Source: Arctopsyche grandis
Lineage: Eukaryota > Arthropoda > Insecta > Trichoptera > Hydropsychidae
Direction: 5' to 3'
NCBI RefSeq assembly: GCF_051622035.1
Contig: NC_135359.1
Span: 19,739,501-19,803,500, forward strand
Length of the DNA: 64,000 nucleotides
In this document: piece by piece, positions 1 through 17,252 of the stretch
Layout: each line of letters begins with the position of its first letter
Position numbering within the stretch: the first letter of the stretch is position 1
Made by a program: the position numbers and the translations under genes
Notes under the pieces: model-generated
What the model saw: the letters and a program-made list of their open reading frames with translations, nothing else
Database searches by the model: none
Told to the model about the DNA's origin: nothing

Positions 1-785
1 GGGGCGCAGCCCCATGGGGCTCAAAAGGGGGCGCCACATGGGGCGCAGCCCCATGGGGCTCAAAAGGGGGCGCCACAAGGGGCGCAGCCCCGTGGGGCCC
101 CGAATGGGGGCCCGGGGGGCCCAGCCTCATGGGGCGCAGCCCCATGGGGCTCAAAAGGGGGCGCCACAAGGGGCGCAGCCCCGTGGGGCCCCGAAGGGGG
201 CCCGGGGGGCCCAGCCTCATGGGGCGCAAGCCCTAATAGGCATTAACTAAGGGGGGCGAAGCCCTAGACGGCAATTAATCATGGGGGCGCGGAGGGGCGA
301 AGCCCTAAAAGGCAACTGATCATGGGGGCGAAGCCTTAGACGGCATTTAATCATGGGGGCGCGGAGGGGCGAAGCCCTAAAAGGCATTAACTAAGGGGGG
401 CGAAGCCCTAAACGGCAATTAATCTTGGGGGCGCGGGGGGCGAAGCCCTAAAAGGCATTAACTAGGGGGGGCGAAGCCCTAGACGGCATTTAATCATGGG
501 GGTGCGGAGGGGCGAAGCCCTAAAAGGCATTAACTAAGGGGGGCGAAGCCCGAAACGGCAATTAATCTTGGGGGCGCGGGGGGCGAAGCCCTAAAAGGCA
601 TTAACTAGGGGGGGCGAAGCCCTAGACGGCTTTGAATCATGGGGGCGCGGAGGGGCGAAGCCCTAAAAGGCAACTGATCATGGGGGCGAAGCCCTAAACG
701 GCAATTGCTCATGGGGCGTGGAGGGGCGAAGCCCTAGAAGGCAAAGGCTCAGGGGGGTGCCGAGGGCGAAGCCCTAGAAGGCAAA
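1..785. repeat. GC-rich minisatellite, two unit types
   Basis: From 1 to about 230 a unit of about 40 bases repeats, built on GGGGCGCAGCCCC and GGGGGCGCC. From about 240 to 785 a different unit of about 35-40 bases repeats, each with GGGCGAAGCCC (a short hairpin) followed alternately by CTAAAAGGCATTAACTA or CTAGACGGCAATTAATCAT variants. It ends in T-rich sequence (790-950). The GCGAAGCC core also occurs in the Helitron-like end at 1020, so the array is probably internal to that element. Open frames inside it are by-products of the repeat. Confidence 0.85.
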
Positions 786-949
786 AAAAAAATTTTTGAT
801 TTTTTTTTTTGATTTTTTTAAATTTTTTTTTGATTTTTTTTTTTATTTTTTTTTTTATTTTTTTTTTATTTTTTTTTATTTTTTTTTAATTTTTTTTAAT
901 TTTTTTTTTTATTTTTTTTTTAAATTTTTTAATTTTTTTTTTTTTTTAA

Positions 950-1020
950 TTAAATTAGCTTAGTCATGTTTAAGCGGTTTATATTATAAACACTGAGCGA
1001 AGCCGGGTAATACAGCTAGT
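950..1020 (+). mobile_element. Helitron-like 3' terminus, copy A
   Basis: A segment of about 70 bases reads TCATGTTTAAGCGGTTTATA, then GAGCGAAGCCGGGTAA, and ends in CTAGT followed by T. The same segment ends copies at 11017 and 14798. A short GC hairpin just before a terminal CTAGT is the known signature of Helitron 3' ends (CTRR, inserted between A and T). Only the end is recognised; no Rep or helicase coding is visible. Confidence 0.6.
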
Positions 1021-3589
1021 TCTATATATACAAGACCATATAGTTATAATTTAAATATATGGTTTTGGTATTATGAGAGTGGATCGTTTGATTTTATTTC
1101 GACCCTTCCAGGTAGACAGTGACCATTCCACGGTTATCGCATCAAATCTTCAGTTTAACTTTTATAAATAAATCTATGCAAAAGATAAGTCTTTTAACAA
1201 GAGCTGATTTAAAAATCTGTACCGTAGACAATCGATGTACTACACGAAAGTTTGAACACGTGCAGATTGCACATACATATGTAGATATTCTACTTTCTGC
1301 AAGGTCTAACGAGATGGAAATTCCCATTTTCTTTTTCAACCGTTTATTATGTTCAATTTCAAAATGCCTTGTACTACCTTGACCATTACCTAGATCCAAT
1401 GGTGCTCAACAATCAGTCTGTTCTAAGGTTTCGGGAAACTAAGTTCGTTCAGTATAGTGCTTGTGATTAAGTTGTTGATAAACTTTTTCATAGTTTATTT
1501 ATATATCAATCAATTTTAGCATCATATCGGATAAATCAAGGTGAGAAGACGATATTTAAACATGAAAGTTATAAATTTTAAGCATTATCATTATTGATAT
1601 TTACAACACGAAACTGCAAAAAAACCTGAAATTGAAACTTTTAATGCACTTTTATTTTTAAAATATGTATTTGTATAAGCCTCTTCTATACTTCACTCGT
1701 TAAATTTAAAATAAATATTTTTGTTATGAATATGCTCATTTTTTGTCTTTTGGTTATATTTTTTTCAACATCTAAAAATTTATATAATCTTTCGAATATA
1801 TTCGAATACTCAAATATTTCATGATTTTAATATTCGATTATCGAATAATTCATTTGACGAATATTTGGAATCCCTAATCGTATTTCAAAAATATTATTAT
1901 ATTAGAAATATAATTTTTTATTTACCGAAATTACCGGGAATTCCAAAATTATTTATCGGTAATTCGGTAATGGAATTTGGTCATAATTACCGGTAAACCG
2001 GTTTGCCGAAAACCGGTAATGCAAGCCCTAGTTACATATACATTTACATATACGATATGTAAATGTTTTTGGTCGAGAAACTTTTTTTGAAGATTATGTG
2101 TACATATATTATATATGTACATACGTATGTACTTAAGCATTTCTTTCCCAGAAATACGTGTTTAAATGAGAAATGCAACCATAACGAACAAATGAATTTG
2201 TTCTGTAGGCATTTACGTTAACAAGAGTCGATTCGATTACATGATATTCCATGTATCCAATATATATACGATTAACTTATATTTTGATTACACTGAAAGA
2301 CAGACATGTAAATTGCCTCGTGCGGCGTTGATTATTATCTCCCATCACAATATTATTGAGTTTTATTTCATGAATTCAAACTAGGGTTTTTATTTATAGA
2401 TACATTGTATTTCCATGTCGATACACACGACGATTTTGAAAGATTCATTGTATTCTAAGTCTTTAGAAATTTACACATCATTCAACTAATAACAATTAGT
2501 TAATTTTTTAGATTGTTTTTATATTAGGCATAATATGTAGGTATTAAATTGCATTTTAATGGTGTAGATATTGAGTTACACTCTTTATGTACACAGTCAA
2601 ATGTGCTCGTAATACAAGGATTTTAAATTGATGATATGTATTTCCCTTGGGGTCGACGGATGAATTTTTGAAATTTTTCCAACGAATGCGCAATTTTTAC
2701 AAATTTAATATATAAGGATTGTAAATAGGTTTTTGAGCTCTTTTTCCTATTATGCTGTAGATTAACATTAGAATAATAAAATACGATGACTACTAACCAA
2801 ATTAAATTAAATTGTAAAATAGAAAATGATCAGTAGGTCAGTAGCTATTAAAATAGATATAAGATGTATTCTGAACATAATTTCGTAATAATAAAAAGCA
2901 TTTAATAATAAAAATAAAAATATTTCCCTATAAATATAGTCTGTTTTGGTCTAGCAAACGTTAATTTAAAAAGTATTGTTTACAAAAAGGACGAAATACT
3001 TTAAACAATTAATGTAATTTATATTTGTTAAAATAATAAAGTTTATATATTTATTATTATACTGAAGAATTTCAAATTAGAAAGTTGATTTCGAAGCTTA
3101 TTTTATGGTATACCACTCATATGTATCTATTTTTATTTTAAATTTTAGCAGAAAATGCAGTATGTTTCGTTTGCAAGTCATTCTTGTAAATAAAATATTT
3201 ATATATGTATATATAATATAATTACAGTGAATTTACGACAATTTAAATTAAAATAAATTGGGAAAACAAATACCGTAAAATGTGCAAAAACACAGATTTC
3301 CATTTGTTTTTATTTAAAAATATTATTTTAAATAATCGTGTCAGCATTGGTATAATAATTGAATTTTAGAAAAGAGACGTTTGTATTTAAAGTTTTAATT
3401 ATGTTACTCCGTCTGTCAATGCCATTCATTATAATGTTGAAAGAAGTAGGCGTATGAAGAAGCTGTTGAACCTTGGATTTGCGAGCAAAAAATACAACGG
3501 TAAAAGAAAACCTCTATTAGAGTAGAATATTTCATATACATATGTATTTATAGTTTATACAGAAAAAAATGAAACAAAATTTAACATAC
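1021..3589. other. AT-rich stretch downstream of Mth module 1
   Basis: About 2.6 kb with no convincing coding exon on either strand. It lies downstream (minus strand) of the first methuselah-like exon and is probably intron or intergenic DNA. It holds short repeats rich in ACCGGTAA (1930-2020) and many TACATATGTA palindromes. I looked for the missing TM3-TM7 exons here and found none. Confidence 0.5.
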
Positions 3590-4538
3590 CGATTTCAATA
3601 CAGACATTATCACTGAACGCCCTCGGTATGAGCTGCTGAAACGCATTACACAGATAAGCGACCACCAAACAAGAGGCGTGTATGGCCACAGACCATCTAG
3701 GCAACCCTCCAAACTCCGGGATGAGAAGATGCAGCAGAGCCGTGACCAAAAGAAAAATAACACCGATGATACTCAAAGCTGCATATATAATCGAAATGGT
3801 GGATGCACTCGGAAAATCAACACAGGCCATCACCTTAGAAACGTCCAACTCATTCTCGTTTGTTACATATTCACCACAATAGTCTTCAGCATGTATTAAG
3901 CCATCCGTTTTCGACATGATAGATCCGTCATCGAGAAGTTCGTACGATCCGATAAGGTACAGCGACTGTTTATTCTTGGACACACAATCGGGTATGCGGT
4001 GCACCAATTCGTGATATCTTCCAATCTCTGAGCCGTTCAAAACATTGTGGCTCCAATCTAATGAATTGTTTGTTTCATCGCAGTTGCCTTTCATGTCGAC
4101 TTGTTGTCCCGAAGGGCAACACTTAGATATACAAAGATGCTCAAAGCACGGGCAAAGATAAGCAAACTCCAATTCATCGTCTTTGGTCCTGATTTTATCA
4201 AGACAGAAAGACTTGACTGAATACGTGGCTTGATATTGGGAGTCATCGTCAAAAAGTTGAAGACTTCCGTTTCTGGTTAGCTTGAAGTTGTATGTTGGGA
4301 CGTGTACTGAATTAAGTCGATCGCATGGTGTCGTATTGAAGTTTACCGACAGTTCTAGTTGAGATGTGTTGAAGTTTTTCGGTAACCAGTAGTATTCTTC
4401 TGAATCAGAGTTGTTGTAGGGGATGCACACTAACTGATTGTTGAATTGTTTCCCATCTGGACAGCACTTGTTGATATGGATCGAAGTAGTCGCCAGGATC
4501 GTCGAAGCAAAGAGGACGAGGCTCACTATCGTATACAT
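3590..4538 (-). CDS. Methuselah-like GPCR, module 1 (ectodomain plus TM1-TM2), partial
   Basis: Methuselah-type receptors are insect class B-like GPCRs with a cysteine-rich ectodomain and a seven-helix core. The chosen start (4538) gives a signal peptide, MYTIVSLVLFASTILATTS, although the frame is open further upstream. The ectodomain has the family CC pairs (KCCPDGKQF near residue 21, CPCFEHLCISKCCPSG near 150) and a late DYC motif. A long hydrophobic TM1 (ISIIYAALSIIGVIFLLVTA) and TM2 (SVAIHASCLVVAYLCNAF) follow. The frame leaves at a GTATGT donor after SDNVCIEI, in phase 1 at the start of TM3. The whole module is one exon of 949 nt, whereas module 2 upstream splits the same region into three. 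No TM3-TM7 exon is visible down to position 1, so they may lie outside the window. Confidence 0.8.
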
Positions 4539-5277
4539 CCTGGTGAAGTAACTATGGTGGATGAGAAATGAGCTTTTGAAATAGTTGGTTCGATCGCGAA
4601 CTGTAGAACCGGCTGTCTCGGTGACTGGCCATACCACACTGCGCGGTAGCTAAAACGTGTTTCAATGTCATAGCCACACAATTCGGAGTTTCTAAATATG
4701 TGGATCATGAGCACATTAATACAATACACCTGTCCAGATAAAATTACCATCGAATGGTTGATATTGATATATGTAGATAAAAAAAAAACACAGATCGCGG
4801 GTTTTTAAATTTTTGTAATCGCGAAATTAGCTTCGGGGGTTCCCTGTATCAAAAGCGATTTTCATAATGAAGCTTTATTTTTAGAATTTATTTGACGATA
4901 TTTTATGACGTAAAAAGTATGAAAACCAGGGGCGTCATTTGTGGGGGCTAGGGTGGGCAGTCGCTTCCCCCTAGATTTGAATGGGACTATCCACGATGTT
5001 TAATGTATTATTATGAATTTAAATTAAAATACTAAACCAACAAAAATAGAATATTGAAATTCTTCAGGTATAAAACACGTCGATTTTTTCCATAAAAAAA
5101 AGTTAACTCCCAAATATGTATATTTTCTTTTGTTTTTGTCTTGCTTTGAAAGATATTTGTAAAACTCGTTTATCGTTTAAAATTATTTTACTAATTTTAT
5201 TGTTAAAAATATATAAATAATAAAATGATTAAAATAAATAGTTAATATTCATATACTCATTTTTTAAATATAATACA

Positions 5278-5358
5278 CCCCCCCCCCCCTCCTCCTAGAA
5301 AGTCATTCCTTACTGGTCAAAAAATTTTCCCTCCCTCCCTGGGGGGGGGGGGGGGGGG
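5278..5358. repeat. C12 tract followed by G18 tract
   Basis: A run of 12 C (5278-5289) and a run of 18 G (5341-5358) flank a 51-base spacer, so the two runs can pair or form G-quadruplex structures. Shorter G runs lie at 19049-19063 and 22523-22534. They are read as simple repeats, possibly with assembly uncertainty in length. Confidence 0.8.
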
Positions 5359-5508
5359 CAAAACAATACGAACAATACGAACATTACGAACATTTCAATA
5401 ATCATTCTACTAAAACCTAAATTGTAACGAAAAATTTGTCTCATGAAATCAGATAAATAATCAATTCAGTGAAATCCAATAAATAGCCGTCATGTTTGAA
5501 TGTGTCGG

Positions 5509-5730
5509 AAGTCCAATTTTCAGTTCCAAAAACACTATTGCTGTTTTATCTAATTCACAAATTGTTATCACTTCTTTTAATTCGATATGTCCAGAATCTT
5601 GGAAAAGCAGAATAATCGTATTACAGGCCACCAGTATTTTTGACATGTTGTTAAACGCAAAACATTGTGTTTAAGTTTTGCTAGATGTTTCTCGAAATTA
5701 AGAAAATTGGACTTGGGCCACTTTCAATTA
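5509..5730 (+). repeat. Dispersed repeat, copy 1
   Basis: About 220 bases, from GTCCAATTTTCAGTTCCAAA through ATTCGATATGTCCAGAATCT to GACTTGGGCCACTTTC, match 15019-15234 closely with scattered differences. The end portion also matches 10220-10310 in reverse. No coding is evident and the family is not recognised. Confidence 0.75.
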
Positions 5731-7265
5731 TAACGACTCAAATAATCAAAAAGCTGGCTATATTTAGTGCTTAAACTGTGATTTTTGGATCGATCAAGCT
5801 GGTTAATAATTAAGAAAGTGAGCATCAACTGAGCTGTGGTAAACACTGCTCAATTGCTTAACTTGAATACAAATCATTTTTGTCCGGAAATACGGGCAAC
5901 CCAGGAAATCTCGATATTTTACATATGTGTTAATATTCCGTAGGTGTTTTTTTTAGTGAAGATGGTCAATGTTTTGATTGTATTTCATTGTCCTAGGGAA
6001 AAACCAGCCAAACATTTTTAAACCGGTTTTTGAAGGTCGCATTGAAGCAGTGATTCTAAGATTTTTCAATTTATTATCATTTTTTCGATGGAAAAATTTC
6101 GCTGGGCTAAATCACATTTTATGTTTTACCTTTTTTGATATAAGAACCAAAAAAAAATGAGTTTGGGTATGTGCATTTTTAAAAAATTTGTACGTACATA
6201 TTATAGATATATTATATATGTATATATTTTATAACTCTTTTCTTAATAAATAAATTTAACCTTCGGTGGAATTTTTAAAATATATAGATACAGGCAAAAT
6301 TTTGGGTATTATTTTCCGTGTAGTGGTGCCATGAAATTAAAATTAGAATACTGAGATTAAGGATGCTTTGTGAAAGAAGGATATGTAGTTTGAGAGCCTC
6401 TTATCGAGCAACTACTGATTGTATGTACCGTTGCTTTTTCATTCTTAATTTCAAAAATTAGCAAACACATGCAATTAGCAAAAATTGCGGAAAAATTTAA
6501 AAAAAAAAAATCTACATTCATTTATGAAAATTAACACATATTTAATTAATGAATTAGAACTATACTACCATACCGATAGCACCTGCAAAATTTTATACTT
6601 TAAATTCCACATACTTTTTATTGTTGAGAATATTTACGTTCGGTGTTTTAAACTCCTTACATTTATTTACTGTTTATGTACAATTAATACATAATACTTA
6701 AAAGGATTTTCTAATTCAAAAGCCATAAAAGTTCTCATTAACTAATTATTCTTTGTTAAGTATGAGTAGCACATAACAATAAACAAGGTCAATAGATAAT
6801 AGATCGGTACCAGTTTAAATTTATTGCTCACTAAGTAAATTAAAAATCTTTAATTGACGCCAAAATTTTACTCACATTATATGTACATAAGGCAGCGGTC
6901 CCAGTCTCCGTCAGATTAGGGCAAATTCCTTAAGAGAATATCAACGATTCTTAATTCAAAAAGTTTTCTAACAATATCATTATGAAAACATCTAGAGAAA
7001 ATATGTGTCTTTCATCTAATATAATAATTGTCTAATGGGTGCGTGCGTGCGTATGTACAAAGTACTCGCTGTTAACACCATACTCCGTCTCTCTTTCTCC
7101 CCTTGGAATCGTATATTGTGGAAAGAGACGCGGCATTCACATGAATGGCCGACAATTTTTTTTTAAAAGGTTAATTAAATTTAAATTATAAATAAATTAT
7201 TAATTCCGCTGATCCCAATTGCGATATTTTACCAAGTGCACAATTATGTGCACACAGGCCACTAG
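5731..7265. other. AT-rich intergenic sequence
   Basis: No gene is supported on either strand. It contains A/T runs, microsatellite-like ACATATGTA motifs and a short GTGCGTGCGTGCG tract near 7040. Confidence 0.4.
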
Positions 7266-7402
<137 letters not shown>

Positions 7403-8586
7403 AAATATATGTAGTATGTACACATTGAACTTAAATGATCCCAAAATACGTAGCTGAAATCTTTTTTCCAGAACATTCGGAATATTCAAAATATTCGGTG
7501 CCTCGTTATTTTGGAATTTTGGTGCCTCGTTATTTTTCAGAAAATTTGACGTTTCAATCGTGTTTCATTCCCATTATCCACTAATTACATATGTATATAC
7601 ATACTAAGGCCAGGAGTTAGAGCTTTGATATTTACAATAATTATAAATAAGTTTAAAAAACTTTTATTATTCTTTGAAATAATAAAAAGTGACAAGGACT
7701 TGTTAACTAACGGAAACGATGAAACATAAACAAACTCCGTATTCCAATTAATGAATTGGATGAACCCAGTGCCGGTACGAGGGTGAGGCGACCGAGGCAT
7801 TTGCTTCCAGTGAATGATAGAAAGGGTGCCGATTTGATAAAATCAATGTCTTGAAATTTGTAAAATTATCAATTAAATTTTCGTAGCAAAAATTATTTTC
7901 AAAGTTTTCGGTTATGTATTAACTATTTTTGTGACAGCTCTAAAAAACACGGTTTCTTTACATTTTTATTCTAAATGAATATGTACATATTATTTGTTCA
8001 AATAAATCAGTAATGACTAATTTGAGAAACCCTGACACATCCATCACACACGAAGATGTCAATCAATTACGAACACATATAGTACTGTAACGTGGGAACA
8101 TGAGAAAGAGTATCCACTGTCTAATTGCATTCGTGGATGAAACAGAGAGACCCCGGATTAGGCTAACAGGACTCAGTGCCCGAACAAAGCATACGCTGAA
8201 ACTCTCACATACCTGGACGAGTGCGTGCGTAAACAATAGACTCGCCAGGGTAGACCTTTAAGTAGACACATTAATGGATCGGGGAAGCTGTGCTGTGCAA
8301 TTTGTTCTTTATAAAGAAGTACAGACCGTAGACCGGTGATTCCGTGTGGACCTCTGAGATCGTTGAATAAATGCTATGAAGCGGCTTTGGCCTTTCATCC
8401 AGAACCCACCTCTAGGCAATATTACATATATGTACTCATGTAAATAAGAAGACTTTTGAAGGTACTCTTCTTCGAACAGTGACCCATTAAGCTCATATTC
8501 TACACCAGACGCTTTCAAACATCCGTAAGAAATTATCGACTGCAACGCAGGCTATTTTGATTGAGCATATTGAATAAGGGTAATAT

Positions 8587-9449
8587 TGTTGCGTAGGGGT
8601 GGGTGGAGGATCCAAGTAAAAGGCCAACAGTCGTTTCACAGCATTTATTGATGATTAAGGAGATACACGCACTGGCAGTGCTCAGTCCAGAATGACATGA
8701 TATCGCCTAAGTATCGCCTTTTAATGGATAGATCTCTCAGGACATCTTCGACGTCTAATTTGTTTACCTATTGTTATGGTCACGTACGGATATGTCTTCC
8801 CACGACATTCGCTCCCACGAAACAGGTCAATTCTGGGAAGTGCAATCAGCCAGCAGCGTGACTCGGTCGTTAAGCTTCTGCTTAACACTGAGAGGCGCCG
8901 AGTTCGATCCCTTGAGCTGACCTCGATTGAAAAGAATTTTTCTGAGTATATCTGTAATGCTGCTGGTCAGACCAGGATTTGTGACTCCTGGTTGATCGTT
9001 TCCTATCAGAGTTTGCCAATTTTCTCTGATTTCATTGTTGAAACGATTCCCGATTAAAAATTGGCTAAAAATCCTTCCTACCCACTATGTCACCACTATT
9101 TGAGTATGATTAATGTAAATATTACAATAAAAATGTATGTACAATTCATAGATGTCTCGTTAAATTGTCGAGTTTAAGTCAGTGTCTCGTAATTTAGCGA
9201 CTTATGTATATAATAAAAAATGCTGTATTGTTTGTAATTTGGCCAGGAAGGCGCATTGGGGTTTACCTGTAATGCCTTCCTGGTATGTTATAATAAAACA
9301 AAAAATAAAAAAAAAAAATGTTTAGCTTTCATGCACTTAGCTTGTCGCTTATCCTTAAAACCACTTACACCGGTCACACGGTCTCTCAGGACCCTACCCG
9401 GCCTAATCCGATCGCAATTACTCGGCGGTTCTTTTTAGTATACGTAACA
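8587..9449. mobile_element. Solo-LTR-like fossil carrying a SINE insertion
   Basis: The left end begins TGTTGCGTAGGGG and the right end finishes TATACGTAACA. Both are flanked directly by ATAT (8583-8586 and 9450-9453), as a four-base target duplication. A SINE (about 8853-9320) sits inside, leaving roughly 390 bases of element. A second element with like ends and the same ATAT flanks is at 45484-45788. Read as a fossil solo LTR; the family is unresolved and a small DNA element remains possible. Confidence 0.45.
8853..9320 (+). mobile_element. tRNA-derived SINE, full-length-like copy
   Basis: The head carries an A-box-like stretch (GTGACTCGGTCGTTAAGC) and a B box (GAGTTCGATCCC). The body has the family core (TATCAGAGTTTGCCAATTTT, then TTGAAACGATTCC). 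The 3' region has a hairpin with a perfect 10-bp stem, CCAGGAAGGC (9243-9252) with GCCTTCCTGG (9274-9283), then an A-rich tail. Related copies lie near 11460, 12477, 25870, 33811, 39597 and 50697. Confidence 0.8.
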
Positions 9450-10928
9450 ATATTTTATTTCTGATATTCTTAAAAATATGTTTACTCATATTTTACCTGT
9501 TATATAAAATGTTATTAAAGTAAAGTCATCTATCACCCCCCCCCCTCCTCCATTAAATTAAGATTAGGCCCTCCCTTAAGTATTGTATGTATAATATTTT
9601 ATTTTTTATTAATATAATACTTACTGAAAATAAAATAAAAACTACATTGGGTCGCAAATTTTTCCTTTTGCCTACGTGACAAAATGTCTGTACCCACCCC
9701 TGGATAAAATAAACATGTACATATGTACGAGTATGTGTAAATAACTGTAAATATACAGAGCTGTTTCCATAGGGGTGACCTATATAATTGAGCAAAGCGT
9801 TTTATTACGTGTTTTTTTAAAATTTTTATTTAGTGTTTAATTTGGGATTATATGTATGTATAATATCATAAATTAAAAACTCAAACACAACAAAAGAACG
9901 TAATAAAATTTCAACTTTCAGAAGATTTTTTTTTATAATCAAAAAGAATATTATAGAACTACATATAATATCAAATTCAATGATTTCATCTTATTTTACT
10001 AAAATTTCGCATGTGGATGACATTTACGAGCATTCTGATCGAAGTACGTATATTTTACATATGTACATACGTGTAAAAAAAATCAACTTTAAATTATATA
10101 ATTTAGAAAAATGCATTTTACATAAATACAAAATAATACATTCTTACATACATACATCAAAACATATGTATGTCTGTACAAACATACATTTATATGTACA
10201 TATGAGCCGTTATATTTGATAGTGGCATAAGTCCACTTTTCTTCATTTCGAGAAATATTTCGCAAAACACTAAATATAATGTTTTGCGTTCAACAATATT
10301 TAAAAATATGTTACGCACTCTTTCGAATCATAATATGAAATATAATTTAAATCAATTTAAATGAATTTGCATATGCAAGTGCTTTCGAATTTTCTGTATC
10401 GAGTGTTAATCATTCTGTATGATTTTTTTTAATTTATGTAATTTATTTAAATGTAAAAAGTACGTAATCATGTAGCACTGTTGTTAATGAAGCTGTTATA
10501 TTGTCAGCAATGTTTTCCAATACTATAATGATTTAAAATTATGTTCGGAAAACCCATTCAATAGCTGATTCACATAATCATTTCTTAATTGTCGTTTTCT
10601 GTTAACTATGTATTATAGTTTAAAACTGATTTTTTTTTAATTTTAATAAACTTTAAAAGAAATCTTATGTTATTTTTTAATATCTTGTGTCATATTTTAA
10701 ATTGTAAAACCACAGTGATAAGTAATATAGATAATAAGAATTAAAATATGCATATCGCTAAACGGATATGTTTTATCCACTTTTACATCTCATACATATG
10801 TATATAATTTCAAAAGAGATGTAAGTACATACATATGTAAGGTTTGGGTGAAAAAAAAAGAATATTCAAATAAATTTAAATAAAATAAAACTATTCAAAT
10901 AAATTGAAATAAAACAAAACTAATCAAA
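9450..10928. other. AT-rich intergenic sequence
   Basis: No gene is supported. It has a C-rich run near 9537, many ACATATGTA motifs and the reverse copy of the dispersed repeat at 10220-10310. Confidence 0.4.
10220..10310 (-). repeat. Dispersed repeat, partial reverse copy
   Basis: In reverse this matches the ends of the repeats at 5509 and 15019 (AAACGCAAAACAT, then TTTCTCGAAAT and CTTATGCCAC). It includes a GCAAAACA/TGTTTTGC inverted pair. Confidence 0.65.
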
Positions 10929-11017
10929 TAAATTTAATAAAATGTTTACTATTAGATTAGCCATGTTTAAGCGGTTTATATTACAAATACCAAGCGAAAT
11001 CAGGTAAAACCACTAGT
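10929..11017 (+). mobile_element. Helitron-like 3' terminus, copy B
   Basis: It shares CCATGTTTAAGCGGTTTATA and AAGCGAAATCAGGTAAAAC with copies A and C and ends in CTAGT at 11013-11017. The hairpin is more decayed than in copy C. Confidence 0.55.
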
Positions 11018-11459
11018 ATATTATATTATACAAAACCTTATTTATACATTTATGGTTTTAAAATTTCATACAGAGGTGTATTTCGAATAGTTAAAATGTG
11101 GACTTACGAGGTTTATAAGTCATTGAAACGATTTTTTTTCAATTAACCATGCACACTCGCCTAAAGATTACTCCAAAGTGGCAAGTGTGCTAAACAGATT
11201 AAGACTCATAAATGATATATACATACATACATATATTTTAAATACATAATAATTACATACATACACATGTAAATCGAAACAATATCTGACATATGGTCAG
11301 ATATTACAAGCATCGTATACAATACGATCAATAACATTATTCATGTAATAATACGAATTTTTACATTCAACAAATAACCAAAGAGACATCTATGGAGAGA
11401 AAACTGGCGAAACCTGTGATATAACAATAACTCAAGGTTTGCAATAGAAAATTGGAGAG

Positions 11460-11645
11460 GTGAAGCCAATTTTACAGGAACCGTTTCAATGAAAATCAGA
11501 AAAATTGGCAAATTCTGATAAGAAAAGATCGACCTCGATCAACCAAGGTCTGGCCAACAACGAGCCTCTAGTGGGAATCGAACCCGTGCCACCCCGCACG
11601 AAAGAATACAACATAAGACCACTAGGCCACGCTACTGCTACTTTA
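11460..11645 (-). mobile_element. tRNA-derived SINE fragment
   Basis: In reverse it has a tRNA-like head (AGTGGTCTTATG, then GGGTTCGATTCCC) followed by the core GATCTTTTCTTATCAGAATT and TTGAAACGGTTCCTG. It lies close to the donor of the Mth module 2 TM exon. Confidence 0.7.
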
Positions 11646-11681
11646 GTAGTATAATCGTTAAATTTGGAATGAAACACTTAC

Positions 11682-16191
<4,510 letters not shown>

Positions 16192-16911
16192 TATTGTTTA
16201 TACTGAGGAACAGCCGAGAGGCAATTGCTGTTCAAGTGATATGGCGTCATATCTTTTGGTGACTGCCAAAGTTGGTGTCGTTCTGCCTCCGGCTCACCTA
16301 CCTACCCACTCCAACTTGATCTGCACAAGGAAAATTTGTTTTTGGTGTAGGTACGAGTGGCGCTTGAGAAGGGGAATTTCGTAACATAACCTGCCTGCAT
16401 ATTATATTATTTACCTATTTTATCATTATAATGTTTAAACAAAAAGTCATAACGAGTGGAAAATCCTTATTTTGTTTTAATAGCATGCTCGATTTCTAAC
16501 TGAAGTTAATTAAAGAGCTAAATTTTTATTTATTTTTCAAATTAAGCCACAGATAAATTACAGACAGCCTCAGAATGTAATTACATATAACTAGATATGT
16601 AACTATAAATACAAAAAAAAATAATTTAAAATAAACAAATGAAATTAAAACAAAAATAATGAAAAAGACGTGGTTCAAAAATCAGCTCGCAAATTTCGAT
16701 CCTTTGAACAATGTAACTATTTAATATAGAGTGCTGTGTTGAAAGCCCACCGCGCTGAAAATTTCGCTAGGATTTCCAACTAGAATTATTTAGAAAAGCA
16801 GGTATAAAAATTGTAGCTAATCCAAACAAACCCTAGATAACTACCGCCGAGGATTTCGAGTTTTGTAAAGCTGTGTTTTGACTCTCTAATATATCTTGCA
16901 ACAATCTAATA

Positions 16912-17244
16912 CAGAGCATCGTAACCTTTGGATATTCGCGGCACACATTGTTTACGACACGTAGAGTTTGTCAGCTACGTACATACATATATATGTACTT
17001 CATTCAGTTATAACTAGAGGTAGGATAGTCACAGTGCTATCCATTGTTCGGCAAACCTTTAACAACCTTTGAACAATACACGGCCCCCTCAGGCTCCGGT
17101 GACTAGTTATAACGTATATGCATAGGAACAAAACACTAACTAACATCGGTTTTCTCCCTCACACGCGATCTCACTCGCACGCATTAGGCCGAAGTGCTGT
17201 TCAGAGAACACATATTACCGCGGTGCACAGGTTACGATGCTCTG
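16912..17244. mobile_element. Non-autonomous hAT-type MITE with exact 8-bp target duplication
   Basis: The ends are CAGAGCATCGTAACCT and its reverse complement AGGTTACGATGCTCTG. The flanks are identical 8-mers, ATCTAATA at 16904-16911 and 17245-17252. An 8-bp duplication and CAG...CTG ends are typical of the hAT superfamily. The 333-bp interior has no coding. Confidence 0.85.
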
Positions 17245-17252
17245 ATCTAATA

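Noticed and set aside
14-250. 78-codon frame in the GC-rich array
   Set aside because: It is translation of a minisatellite, GLKRGRH and GAQPHG repeats without gene context.
1119-1399. Overlapping frames on both strands of about 85 codons
   Set aside because: No domain, no splice partners, and each is open mainly because the other is.
8093-8260. Possible third solo-LTR-like element starting TGTAACGTGGG
   Set aside because: No convincing right end or target duplication was found.
8309-8545. 78-codon minus-strand frame
   Set aside because: No membrane segment or recognisable domain; it lies in repeat-derived DNA. Considered and dropped as a possible receptor TM exon.
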